Positions 24,044-30,831 of a DNA stretch of 56,737 nucleotides are shown here, in pieces. The notes under the pieces are model-generated. The model had not been told where the DNA came from. It saw only the letters and a list, made by a program, of their open reading frames with translations, and did no database searches. This stretch comes from a virus. The stretch covers positions 1-56,737 of the IMG/VR virus record IMGVR_UViG_3300013099_000004; one strand, 5' to 3'. The translations under genes and the position numbers were made by a program. Position 1 is the first letter of the stretch; each line of letters starts with the position of its first letter.

Positions 24044-24487
24044 CTAACGCCCTATTGTCATTTTAAGCTCATCCAGTAAACTCAGTAACCGTTCCAGTTC
24101 TGCCTTATTATTACTTCGTCGTAGTATCTTTTCAATTTTATCGAAATATACACTTGTGTCGCCAATCTTAAGGCGTACTACCGCCTTTGCAAATGCTCCG
24201 ATAGTACGAAACCATTGCATCTCATCTATATTACTTTTGACCTTTTCCATTACCTCATTTATTGTGTATTCCCCAACAAGGTTATTGCCGTAATTAGGGT
24301 AGTCGATAGATATAAACTTATAATTTCTATTTTCTGGTATACTAGTATAATGTGTTGCGTGGAGTATATACACGGCATCATCATTAAACCAAGCAAGTAT
24401 TCCTCTTACGCTTTTATCAGTCAGTTTTTCCCTTAGTTGTTTAAGTGTTATTACAGCTTCTGGCTTACCGTCTTTTACTATTTTCAT
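24044..24487 (-). CDS. Hypothetical protein with DEMQWF module, 147 aa
   Basis: Alpha/beta protein. Residues about 90-110 (NIDEMQWFRTIGAFAKAVVR) match a start-less fragment at 26779-26928, suggesting a mobile or repeated domain. AAGGAGG precedes the ATG. Not recognised further. Confidence 0.7.
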   Translation of the reverse strand: MKIVKDGKPEAVITLKQLREKLTDKSVRGILAWFNDDAVYILHATHYTSIPENRNYKFISIDYPNYGNNLVGEYTINEVMEKVKSNIDEMQWFRTIGAFAKAVVRLKIGDTSVYFDKIEKILRRSNNKAELERLLSLLDELKMTIGR

Positions 24488-24490
24488 TGT

Positions 24491-24739
24491 TTAGTCCTCC
24501 TTGTTATTACTTATTAAGTCACTAACATGCTTAATTATTAGGTCTTTTGCTGCACCTTTTGGCAAGTCGCCAATTAACGTATCAAATGCATATAGTAACA
24601 TTCCAATGCCATCTTCACCTGATACTTTTAATGAGGCACTGTACTCCTCATCTTCAAGTATTGACGTTATCAAGATATAGTTAATATCTGAATCAGTAAG
24701 TTCATTTGTTATCTCTTTAATCTTATTATTATTCATCAT
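24491..24739 (-). CDS. Small hypothetical protein, 82 aa
   Basis: Helical, with a pattern (GIGMLLYAFDTLIGDLPKGA) partly similar to the protein at 24896. AAGGAGG precedes the first ATG, which overlaps the upstream stop. Not recognised. Confidence 0.68.
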   Translation of the reverse strand: MMNNNKIKEITNELTDSDINYILITSILEDEEYSASLKVSGEDGIGMLLYAFDTLIGDLPKGAAKDLIIKHVSDLISNNKED

Positions 24740-24912
24740 GTAGCCTCCTTATAGTTTAATTTGCTATAATCTGTTATTTCAATTATGTCAACAGCTCCCT
24801 TTAACGTCTTATACCCATACTGATCAACTATTAGCAATATATTCTTATTATCAGGATCATTATAAGATGCAATAACTCTGCCATTGACAAAGTCACTAAC
24901 TCTTATTGTCAT
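24736..24912 (-). CDS. Small beta-rich hypothetical protein, 58 aa
   Basis: Start at 24912 chosen for GGAGGTGAG upstream. Predicted small beta barrel (MTIRVSDFVNGRVIASY, NILLIVDQYGYKTLKG). Overlaps both neighbours. Not recognised. Confidence 0.65.
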   Translation of the reverse strand: MTIRVSDFVNGRVIASYNDPDNKNILLIVDQYGYKTLKGAVDIIEITDYSKLNYKEAT

Positions 24913-25153
24913 CCGACTCACCTCCTTCAGACTGAATACTCATTGCTAACCCTATTGCAATTAAAGGGTTATTTTCAGCCATTTTAAACAGCTTACTCTG
25001 TACAGCAATTAATACATGTAGGCCGTCTATACCTTTAATATTTCCGGCAATTACTACGTCGTCAGTGTCTTCAGGTTTAGCAGCTAACAAGAATTGCACA
25101 TCTTCTTTATCTGCTAACCTGTTAAATAATGCTCTTATTTCGTTTGCGGTCAT
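24896..25153 (-). CDS. Small hypothetical protein, 85 aa
   Basis: Helical/beta protein with similarity in style to the 82-residue protein (repeats of a hydrophobic helix after a GID/DGI strand), so possibly a paralogue. TGGAGGA precedes the ATG. It overlaps the next start by 17 bases. Confidence 0.68.
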   Translation of the reverse strand: MTANEIRALFNRLADKEDVQFLLAAKPEDTDDVVIAGNIKGIDGLHVLIAVQSKLFKMAENNPLIAIGLAMSIQSEGGESDDNKS

Positions 25154-25170
25154 AGCTTGCTATCCTCCAT

Positions 25171-25599
25171 TTAAGGTATTATTATATTAATTTCAGGCTC
25201 AGGCCTTTTGCCGGCAGCCTTTAATGCCTTTTCCCGTTCCTTCATTACTTTCTTGAGCTTGTTTATCTCACTATCCAGATATTTCCGTGACATGTTATAA
25301 GCTTCTTTCCATGTATCGGCAGTAAATACTTTAACAAGGTATCTGTAACCACCTTCAAGCTCAGGCATAGGGTCGATAATATTATAACCCCATGCAGATG
25401 ACAATGTACAACCCATTAATTCACATTCAGCCTCATAACATAAATTCTTGTCAAGCTGTATACCATCTTCGTTATCAGGCTCGCCACGCAGAAATATACA
25501 GGCTTGTACCCCTACCTTACTTCTTTCTCTTGACAACTGTTGATATAACGGCTTGATTACAGTTGCTACTAATGGCCTGTTATGTTGTTTCTCACTCAT
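25171..25599 (-). CDS. Hypothetical protein, 142 aa
   Basis: Two cysteines in the N-terminal half (YEAECELMGC), a charged helix in the C-terminal half (SEINKLKKVMKEREKALKAA) and a proline/isoleucine end. GGAGGAAA precedes the ATG. Not recognised. Confidence 0.7.
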   Translation of the reverse strand: MSEKQHNRPLVATVIKPLYQQLSRERSKVGVQACIFLRGEPDNEDGIQLDKNLCYEAECELMGCTLSSAWGYNIIDPMPELEGGYRYLVKVFTADTWKEAYNMSRKYLDSEINKLKKVMKEREKALKAAGKRPEPEINIIIP

Positions 25600-25624
25600 A
25601 ATAATTTCCTCCTTAAAATTAATG

Positions 25625-25762
25625 TTAATAATTCAATACCTTGCTTACCTTAATATCAACATCAACAATATTATTAAGTATAAGCTTCCCAATAGCTTCT
25701 TCCAAGCTATCGGTATTGGGTACTATATAACGTTTACCCTGATAATCTATTACCACTGTCAT
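25625..25762 (-). CDS. Small hypothetical protein, 45 aa
   Basis: ATG overlaps the upstream stop as ATGA and AAAAGGA is nearby. Beta-helix-like small protein (MTVVIDYQGKRYIVP). Coupling to the 197-residue gene supports it. Confidence 0.6.
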   Translation of the reverse strand: MTVVIDYQGKRYIVPNTDSLEEAIGKLILNNIVDVDIKVSKVLNY

Positions 25763-26352
25763 CTTGGTATCCTTTTCATGTTATGAATGTAAGATATTGC
25801 TTCTTCTCTGTTATTAAATTCTGGCATATCAATATCTGGTTTATACTTAAATGTAGGTTTATACTTCTTATTACGATGATTAATGATTATTGACTCTTGC
25901 AAGGTAGTATAATATATCTCGTCATAGTCATAATGATAAATGCTAAGGGTATCTAATCTTAATATCTTGCCAGAAATACGTGGTGTCGGTATTACAAATG
26001 TCTCTGCTACACATGTACACGAGCCAAACGTCTGTATTTTATCTGGAGGTATTAATACAGGGATAGTTATCTCTGCTATATTACGAGTTAAACTCATAAA
26101 GCTTAAATAGATATGGTATCCCATACAACCACTTACTGGTGTTGGCGATGATGTATCTGCAATTGTCTGTACTTGGTTACAAGGATATACAGGTAATCCA
26201 TCTGTAATTTCTTCACCTATTACATACCTTCCATCTTGGTAGTATGGGTGAAGTATTTTACGCTTAACCTTAAACTTTTTATACCCAACAAGATATGTCT
26301 TATATATCTTTGGGTGTATTGCTGTCACATCTTCTGATACATATAAACACAT
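25759..26352 (-). CDS. Hypothetical protein, 197 aa
   Basis: Begins MCLYVSEDVTAIHPKIYKTYLVGYKKFKVKR, i.e. beta-rich with two cysteines in the middle (GSCTC). I recall short phage proteins with a similar MCLY opening, but no function. AAAAGGGAGATAAGC precedes the ATG. Confidence 0.72.
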   Translation of the reverse strand: MCLYVSEDVTAIHPKIYKTYLVGYKKFKVKRKILHPYYQDGRYVIGEEITDGLPVYPCNQVQTIADTSSPTPVSGCMGYHIYLSFMSLTRNIAEITIPVLIPPDKIQTFGSCTCVAETFVIPTPRISGKILRLDTLSIYHYDYDEIYYTTLQESIIINHRNKKYKPTFKYKPDIDMPEFNNREEAISYIHNMKRIPR

Positions 26353-26381
26353 AGCTTATCTCCCTTTTCCTTGTTATTAAG

Positions 26382-26528
26382 TTAAAACTCCACTACCCTA
26401 TAATCATGTATGCAGTTATTACTTGCATACTCTGAAGCCTCGTCTTGTGTACTAAATACTGCTGGTGTGCCGTCTTCACTTAATAATATGTTAAAGTTTA
26501 CGGTATCATACTCAACAATGATAAACAT
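26382..26528 (-). CDS. Small hypothetical protein, 48 aa
   Basis: GGAGGATA precedes the ATG. Pattern of a beta strand pair and a helix (MFIIVEYDTVNF then ALSEYASNN-like helix). Real spacing on both sides; function unknown. Confidence 0.65.
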   Translation of the reverse strand: MFIIVEYDTVNFNILLSEDGTPAVFSTQDEASEYASNNCIHDYRVVEF

Positions 26529-26555
26529 AATAATATCCTCCTTCGTTTAACAAGA

Positions 26556-26756
26556 TTATACTAAGCCATTGTAACAAGGTATTAGCTTCTCATCTTCATA
26601 CTTATAGTTGGTATTTATGAAGCTAACTACATCGTTTTCTTTATAGGCATTATTCAACCCAAGGTTATAAAAACTGTCACGTTTCCGGTATTGCCATACT
26701 CCGCCGGAACGTTCTAACTTGTAGCCCTTACTAAGCAGTATTTGATGAGTGCTCAT
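26556..26756 (-). CDS. Small hypothetical protein, 66 aa
   Basis: Aromatic-rich beta protein (GGVWQYRKRDSFYNLGLN). GGAGTAATATT before ATG. Not recognised. Confidence 0.65.
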   Translation of the reverse strand: MSTHQILLSKGYKLERSGGVWQYRKRDSFYNLGLNNAYKENDVVSFINTNYKYEDEKLIPCYNGLV

Positions 26757-26778
26757 AATATTACTCCTCCTTACTTAA

Positions 26779-26928
26779 TTAATTTTTCTTTTTAAACCGT
26801 ATTACTTCTTCGGCAAAGTCCTCAATGGTATCAAACCATTGCATCTCGTCGATACACTCCTTTATTCTCTTAGCCAGAGTGTCAATATCATATACATGTG
26901 CAATATCTCTCCGTCTTTTTTTTTTAAT
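26779..26928 (-). pseudogene. Orphan C-terminal domain lacking a start (DEMQWF module)
   Basis: Open frame encoding a basic start then DIAHVYDIDTLAKRIKECIDEMQWFDTIEDFAEEVIRFKKKN. The IDEMQWF-x-TI-x-xFA core matches the protein at 24044. No start codon or ribosome site exists; a run of ten A's lies just before it on the transcribed strand, behind the stop of the octapeptide-repeat gene, in the +1 frame. It may be a remnant or be reached by frameshifting. Confidence 0.5.
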
Positions 26929-26929
26929 T

Positions 26930-27610
26930 TTAAATGATTGTTGCAGATTCTGCATTTTTTATTATTGCACGTCCTGCATGCTTTATTAATGCATGTCCTG
27001 CATTTTCTATTATTGCAAATTCTGCATATTCTATTTTAGCATATTCTGCGTTTTCTATTGTAGCATATTCTGCAATTTCTATTTTAGCATATCTTGCATT
27101 TTCTATTTTAGCAGAACCTGCATATTCTATTATTGCAGAATCTGCACTTCTTATTGTAGCACAATTTGCATTTTGTATTAATGCATTATCTGCATATTCT
27201 ATTAATGCGTATCCCGCATTTTCTATTTTAGCAGAACCTGCATGCTTTATTAATGCATAATTAGCATATTCTATTGTAACATTGTCTTTCAATATATATA
27301 ATCCGAGAGGCAATATATGCACATCCTCTTTGATAATATATTTATTAATAATAGCTTTCATTCTCTTTATAACTTGTACTTTCATCCCTTCTGTAAACCA
27401 TTCCGGGATTATTACCTCGTCTATGTGTAATTCATAGCTTGCCAAATCAGCTTCTTTCCCCTGTATAGGCCTGTACTCAATTCGTACTAAGTTACCTAAC
27501 TTAGTATCGTTTAATTTGTAATAATTAATAATATCCTCATGGGAATCTATCCCATCCAAATGGTAAATGTTACCGTTTGGCGTGACTACTGCCGATTTAA
27601 AGTTGCACAT
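26930..27610 (-). CDS. Octapeptide-repeat (beta-helix-like) protein, 226 aa
   Basis: N-terminal domain (about 1-110; begins MCNFKSAVVTPNGNIYHLDG) is followed by about 13-14 tandem 8-residue repeats of the form xAxIxxAx (YALIKHAG, SAKIENAG, YATIENAE), with Ala fixed at positions 2 and 7. Such periodicity builds a solenoid or beta-helix. The architecture resembles a phage family whose C-terminus carries 8-residue repeats (SSTV-type). Function unknown. AAGGAGGATTTGCA precedes the ATG. In DNA the repeats form a 24-bp tandem array (about 26933-27290). Confidence 0.83.
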   Translation of the reverse strand: MCNFKSAVVTPNGNIYHLDGIDSHEDIINYYKLNDTKLGNLVRIEYRPIQGKEADLASYELHIDEVIIPEWFTEGMKVQVIKRMKAIINKYIIKEDVHILPLGLYILKDNVTIEYANYALIKHAGSAKIENAGYALIEYADNALIQNANCATIRSADSAIIEYAGSAKIENARYAKIEIAEYATIENAEYAKIEYAEFAIIENAGHALIKHAGRAIIKNAESATII

Positions 27611-27652
27611 TGCAAATCCTCCTTTTTTTTTTACTCTTACAGTTTAGTACGT

Positions 27653-27756
27653 CTTAATGTTACCCTGCTAAGCTCTTATTGTTAGCATGTTAAACCTGTT
27701 CTTAATGTTAACGCCTTATTGGTAATGACTTACTGGTAATAACTTACTGGTAAAAA
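27653..27756. repeat. Array of six 14-bp iteron-like repeats
   Basis: CTTAWTGKTAA-like words start at 27653, 27675, 27701, 27715, 27729 and 27743. The last four are contiguous 14-mers (CTTAATGTTAACGC, CTTATTGGTAATGA, CTTACTGGTAATAA, CTTACTGGTAAAAA). They lie in a 219-base non-coding gap (27611-27829), next to a 10-bp inverted repeat. The arrangement is typical of initiator-binding iterons or an operator array. Confidence 0.72.
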
Positions 27757-27771
27757 ACCGGCCAGTTAAGT

Positions 27772-27811
27772 ATGCAAGTATATGAATATCTATATATCTG
27801 AATACTTGCAT
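27772..27811. repeat. Perfect 10-bp inverted repeat with A+T-rich loop
   Basis: ATGCAAGTAT (27772-27781) and ATACTTGCAT (27802-27811) are exact reverse complements flanking a 20-base, almost entirely A+T loop that is itself partly palindromic. With the iterons on one side it fits an origin unwinding or protein-binding element; it could also act as a cruciform or terminator hairpin. Confidence 0.68.
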
Positions 27812-27829
27812 TGTTACATGATACGGTTG

Positions 27830-27997
27830 TTATGGCGTGGTAAATTTACGGATAATTACACCTAACTGGTCTGTGTTGACAGAGTGCGTACATGTACCCT
27901 GCACCTTATCCTTGTCGTACCATACCATGCCACATCGGGTACATATATACACTCGATGACCGCTAAGGTCGTTAATTTTAATGATGTTATGTTCCAT
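27830..27997 (-). CDS. Small zinc-binding protein, 55 aa
   Basis: GAGGAATC precedes the ATG. CTRC (residues 19-22) and CTH (36-38) give a C2CH-type knuckle suited to zinc. The gene is more G+C-rich than most of the genome. Function unknown; it lies beside the iteron array, so a regulatory or replication role is possible but unproven. Confidence 0.68.
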   Translation of the reverse strand: MEHNIIKINDLSGHRVYICTRCGMVWYDKDKVQGTCTHSVNTDQLGVIIRKFTTP

Positions 27998-28026
27998 GAC
28001 TGATTCCTCTATATTTGGTTAAAGTA

Positions 28027-28055
28027 AAGCCGGAGCGTTGTAATAACTCCGGCTT
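28027..28055 (-). terminator. Stable hairpin between small genes
   Basis: AAGCCGGAG (28027-28035) and CTCCGGCTT (28047-28055) form a 9-bp perfect stem with an 11-base loop. No clear U-run follows, so it may stabilise or partially terminate transcript rather than be a classical terminator. Confidence 0.45.
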
Positions 28056-28088
28056 GTTGAACGATTTTAGCCCGATTGACCGGGTGTA

Positions 28089-28259
28089 CTACAGTGGTAA
28101 GGATAGTGACATATCATGCCCGCTTGCTTGCAGTTCCCTTAACTGGTCGTAATCGTACCGGGTAAGCGGCTTGTGTACTATCTGCATACAATCCCTGCAA
28201 TACGTTACTATACGGCCGCTCGGGAATGTAATCTGTCTTGTATGTTTATGTTTGCACAT
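28089..28259 (-). CDS. Small zinc-binding protein, 56 aa
   Basis: AAAGGAATC precedes the ATG. MCKHKH at the start and CRDC (about residues 26-29) make a probable zinc knuckle; the rest is polar. Belongs to a G+C-rich group of small genes (27830-28708). Not recognised. Confidence 0.68.
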   Translation of the reverse strand: MCKHKHTRQITFPSGRIVTYCRDCMQIVHKPLTRYDYDQLRELQASGHDMSLSLPL

Positions 28260-28280
28260 GCTTGATTCCTTTCCTGTTTG

Positions 28281-28327
28281 CCTGCCTTACAAGGCAGGAC
28301 GCCGGCACTGCATAAGCAATACCGGCG
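28281..28327. repeat. Two adjacent hairpins
   Basis: CCTGCCTT/AAGGCAGG (28281-28288, 28291-28298) and CGCCGG/CCGGCG (28300-28305, 28322-28327) lie back to back between two minus-strand genes. Likely transcript-processing or attenuation structures; no U-run. Confidence 0.45.
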
Positions 28328-28363
28328 CTTGATGATTGAATTGATCAGGTGTGCTAAAGCGGT

Positions 28364-28708
28364 TTAAATATAGTCAGCTGGATTGAAGCCCTCTGGCTTC
28401 ACCGTGCCGGTTTTGAATTTGCCGGCGTCAAGTTTTTCATATTCCTTGATAGCTTTTGTCAAGAGTTCGTGGATTGCCTTTGCCTTGTTCAGTTTTAGCC
28501 GCAAGAGTGTCTTCGTGTACGGCCTATCCTCGATCATCGAGGGGAACATATCGAACAGCACGATTTTCGGTGTTGTCTCGTCGTAGCTCCGAATATTGCA
28601 GGCCGTAACACCCCCGTTTTGATAGGTTTCCTTGAAGCCTATCGACTTGAGAACGACGTCAAGGTCTGGCTTGTAGTTACTCTGCTTCTTTGTTTTGCTC
28701 TTTGCCAT
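28364..28708 (-). CDS. Hypothetical protein of different base composition, 114 aa
   Basis: AAGGAGACAG precedes the ATG. Basic N-terminus, alpha/beta body (TPKIVLFDMFP), helical C-terminus. The gene is distinctly richer in G and C than its neighbours (many GCC, CTC, GGC codons), suggesting recent acquisition. Not recognised. Confidence 0.75.
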   Translation of the reverse strand: MAKSKTKKQSNYKPDLDVVLKSIGFKETYQNGGVTACNIRSYDETTPKIVLFDMFPSMIEDRPYTKTLLRLKLNKAKAIHELLTKAIKEYEKLDAGKFKTGTVKPEGFNPADYI

Positions 28709-28785
28709 CTTTCTGTCTCCTTATGTTTGTTACCCGGTCTGTTTTCCGTATATGCGTAACCGGTATATAGCATATACGTATATTA

Positions 28786-28941
28786 TTATTCAGCTATTAT
28801 CAATACACCAGTTGCAGTATTGTTATTAACATGTTTAATATCAACAGTAACTTTGCTATAATCAATAGCTTTACTGTTTAAATATCTTGCAATATCATTA
28901 ACTACTTTGTCAACACTGCCTTTAAATAATATACGTTTCAT
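28786..28941 (-). CDS. Small hypothetical protein, 51 aa; first gene of the early arm
   Basis: AGGGGATAATATT precedes the ATG at 28941. Beta-alpha-beta pattern (MKRILFKGSVDKVVNDIARY ... VTVDIKH). First reading frame reached from the divergent control region, so it should be transcribed early. Confidence 0.68.
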   Translation of the reverse strand: MKRILFKGSVDKVVNDIARYLNSKAIDYSKVTVDIKHVNNNTATGVLIIAE

Positions 28942-29534
28942 AATATTATCCCCTTATGTTATTATACCTATTATGCCCTGTCCGCTCTGGACACGCCTGT
29001 CTATACAGCAAACGCCGTGCCAGACTTTTCAGCCCAGCTCTAACATCAATAAAAACAACACGTTAGCCCTTTATTACCTGCATGCAATCTTGCCATCCAG
29101 CTGGTCGATATCCGTACACCCTGTCCAGAAATCGGCCATGCCTATTTATCCACTCCGAACTAATATAGCAGGCTGGAACTCAACCGGCTCATGCCTGCCA
29201 GCATGCCTGCCCGGTATTCATTCAACCAGACTGGCCGGAAATTTACCGGCGCTAAGTTCAATAAAAAGAAGGCTTTATGATTTTTAACTAAAAACTTATA
29301 TACGAAATCCCAATTTTACGGGGGCGGGCGTTTGTATGGTATATACCTCTTTTAAAACAAACGTACTTTTCGTATTCCGTATAACAACATATCATTACGC
29401 AAGATATTGTCTTGCCTTATCTTGCTATTATACATATATTATGTTGTGGATAACAACCTACTGTCTATAATTTGTATAGCAGTAACCATTAACCATGTAG
29501 AAGTGGAAAAGAAAAACAAGGAGGATAATATATC
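28942..29534. promoter_or_regulatory. Divergent control region between the two arms
   Basis: 593 bases without a convincing gene, separating minus-strand early genes from plus-strand late genes. The left half is G+C-richer, with a palindrome TGTCC/GGACA around 28977-28993 and a TATAAT-like box on the minus strand at 28961-28966. The right half is A+T-rich and holds the best plus-strand promoter. Confidence 0.65.
29444..29471 (+). promoter_or_regulatory. Candidate sigma-70 promoter for the late arm
   Basis: TTGTGG (29444-29449), 16-base spacer, TATAAT (29466-29471). GTTGT/ACAAC palindromic arms cover the -35 box and could be an operator. The first late gene begins 64 bases downstream. Prediction only. 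Confidence 0.5.
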
Positions 29535-29885
29535 ATGCTTACTTCATTATTAATACTTGCCGTGTTATTTATATTGGTAGCTATAGCAGGCTGTTTTGAT
29601 AGCTTTAAGTTTTCCAATGATACGCTAGAGTTTACCGGGGATAAGCTCCAGCATGCTATTGGCTCTATTGCACTGTTCGTGTTGCTTGTTAGCATTATGC
29701 ATATCGGCACGTTGATTGCATATCAGTTAGTGTTTATTCTGGGCACACTATGGGAGATTAAAGACGGCTTCATGGATTACAAGAAATATGGTTGGATAGG
29801 GGGCGATGGTTTCTCTTATAACGATATTGCTTATGATATGCTTGGCGTCAGTCTGGTAATACTGATTAGCTATATAATGCACTAA
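29535..29885 (+). CDS. Membrane protein, DUF2279/VanZ-like, 116 aa
   Basis: Four hydrophobic stretches (about 2-19, 43-60, 62-74, 98-114). Polar motifs DKLQHAIGS (about 36-44), then WEIKDGFMDYKK and GDGFSYNDIAYDMLG (about 89-103) match the D-K-x-x-H, K-E/D-x-x-D, S-x-x-D-x-x-x-D-x-x-G pattern of DUF2279-like membrane proteins. AAGGAGGATAA site. First gene of the late arm, ahead of terminase; a holin-like role is conceivable but unproven. Confidence 0.72.
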   Translation: MLTSLLILAVLFILVAIAGCFDSFKFSNDTLEFTGDKLQHAIGSIALFVLLVSIMHIGTLIAYQLVFILGTLWEIKDGFMDYKKYGWIGGDGFSYNDIAYDMLGVSLVILISYIMH

Positions 29886-29897
29886 TAGGGGCAAGCT

Positions 29898-30635
29898 ATG
29901 TACACTAAGAGGATAAAGGGCGAGCTGAACTATATATTTGACAGTGTTGATGAGTTTGTACAACATTTCAGCCCTGATGTACCAGAGCTATGGGATAACT
30001 GGCGTGATGCCCCAGCCGGTGCTTGGGTTAAGTCAGATGACGGTAGAATATGCCAAATACTCTACAAAGGCACACTAGGTCGTCATACAGTAATACGTAC
30101 TATACTAGGTATGTATAACTGCACCTCTAAGACAGAATATTTGGATACTGACCCTAAACTACATAGAGACAGGTTCAGCTTTGGGCGTGCTAAATATGAA
30201 AAGGATTATATAACTGCTGCCGAAAAACGTTGGGTACACTTTATGATGAACGGCGCAGAGCCCATAGTAGCATATAAGATGGCTTTCCCTAAAGCTAAAT
30301 CAGAGAAGTATATACATAAAAGGGTGCATAACTTATTAACATCAAGGAGATTTAAAATGGCTATGAAACGTGAGGCTAAAGAGGCAGCTGATAAACTTGG
30401 CGTAAGTGCCGAATATGTAATAAAAGGCTTTAAGAAAATGCACGAACAAGCCACTAACGAAAAATATAGATTAGACGCACTTAAAGAGCTTGCCAAGATA
30501 GCTGACATATATCCTGACGAACCTATAACTAAAGGACTTCCTATACCCCAAGGAGGTATAATAGACGCAGTAGAACTTGACAATATTAATAATGAAATGA
30601 TAACTGCCCCTGAAGCCCCGAAGCTAACATCATAA
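29898..30635 (+). CDS. Terminase small subunit-like protein, 245 aa
   Basis: The N-terminal half is unique. The C-terminal half (about 110-205) has the helical, HTH-like body found in phage small terminases (AEKRWVHFMMNGAEPIVAYK, then RFKMAMKREAKEAADKLGVSAEY). It precedes the large subunit by one small gene, the usual order. It would bind phage DNA at the packaging site and regulate the motor. Confidence 0.8.
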   Translation: MYTKRIKGELNYIFDSVDEFVQHFSPDVPELWDNWRDAPAGAWVKSDDGRICQILYKGTLGRHTVIRTILGMYNCTSKTEYLDTDPKLHRDRFSFGRAKYEKDYITAAEKRWVHFMMNGAEPIVAYKMAFPKAKSEKYIHKRVHNLLTSRRFKMAMKREAKEAADKLGVSAEYVIKGFKKMHEQATNEKYRLDALKELAKIADIYPDEPITKGLPIPQGGIIDAVELDNINNEMITAPEAPKLTS

Positions 30636-30660
30636 CTTATTATATGAAGGGAGGCTTATC

Positions 30661-30831
30661 ATGCCTAAGAAGTTAGAACGTAAACTTAAAAAGGAAGCCA
30701 AGAAGAAAGGGCTTACTGGCAAACGTGCAGACAGATACGTATATGGTACTATGCGTAAACTTGGTTGGAAGCCTAGCAGAGAGAAGAAACAAACAAGAAA
30801 GCATGTTAAAAAAGCACGCAGAAAGAAATAA
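30661..30831 (+). CDS. Small highly basic protein, 56 aa
   Basis: GGGAGG precedes ATG at 30661, the stop overlaps the large terminase start as TAATG. Almost half the residues are Lys/Arg (KKLERKLKKEAKKKGL, RKHVKKARRKK). Probably nucleic-acid binding; its position between terminase subunits suggests a packaging accessory. Confidence 0.78.
   Translation: MPKKLERKLKKEAKKKGLTGKRADRYVYGTMRKLGWKPSREKKQTRKHVKKARRKK

Noticed and set aside
26934-27290. CRISPR-like array of short tandem repeats
   Set aside because: The repeat is a contiguous 24-bp coding repeat giving an octapeptide in the minus-strand gene, with no unique spacers and no cas genes.
29074-29139. 21-residue minus-strand peptide with a GGAG site
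   Set aside because: Too short and unsupported by any neighbour or motif; left out of the gene list.
28907-29287. 126-residue plus-strand open frame in the control region
   Set aside because: No ribosome site, overlaps the start of a minus-strand gene, and is low-complexity; probably chance.
29444-29457. lac-operator-like sequence (TTGTGGATAACAA)
   Set aside because: Resembles part of an operator but the genome shows no LacI-like gene, and short palindromes over a -35 box are common.
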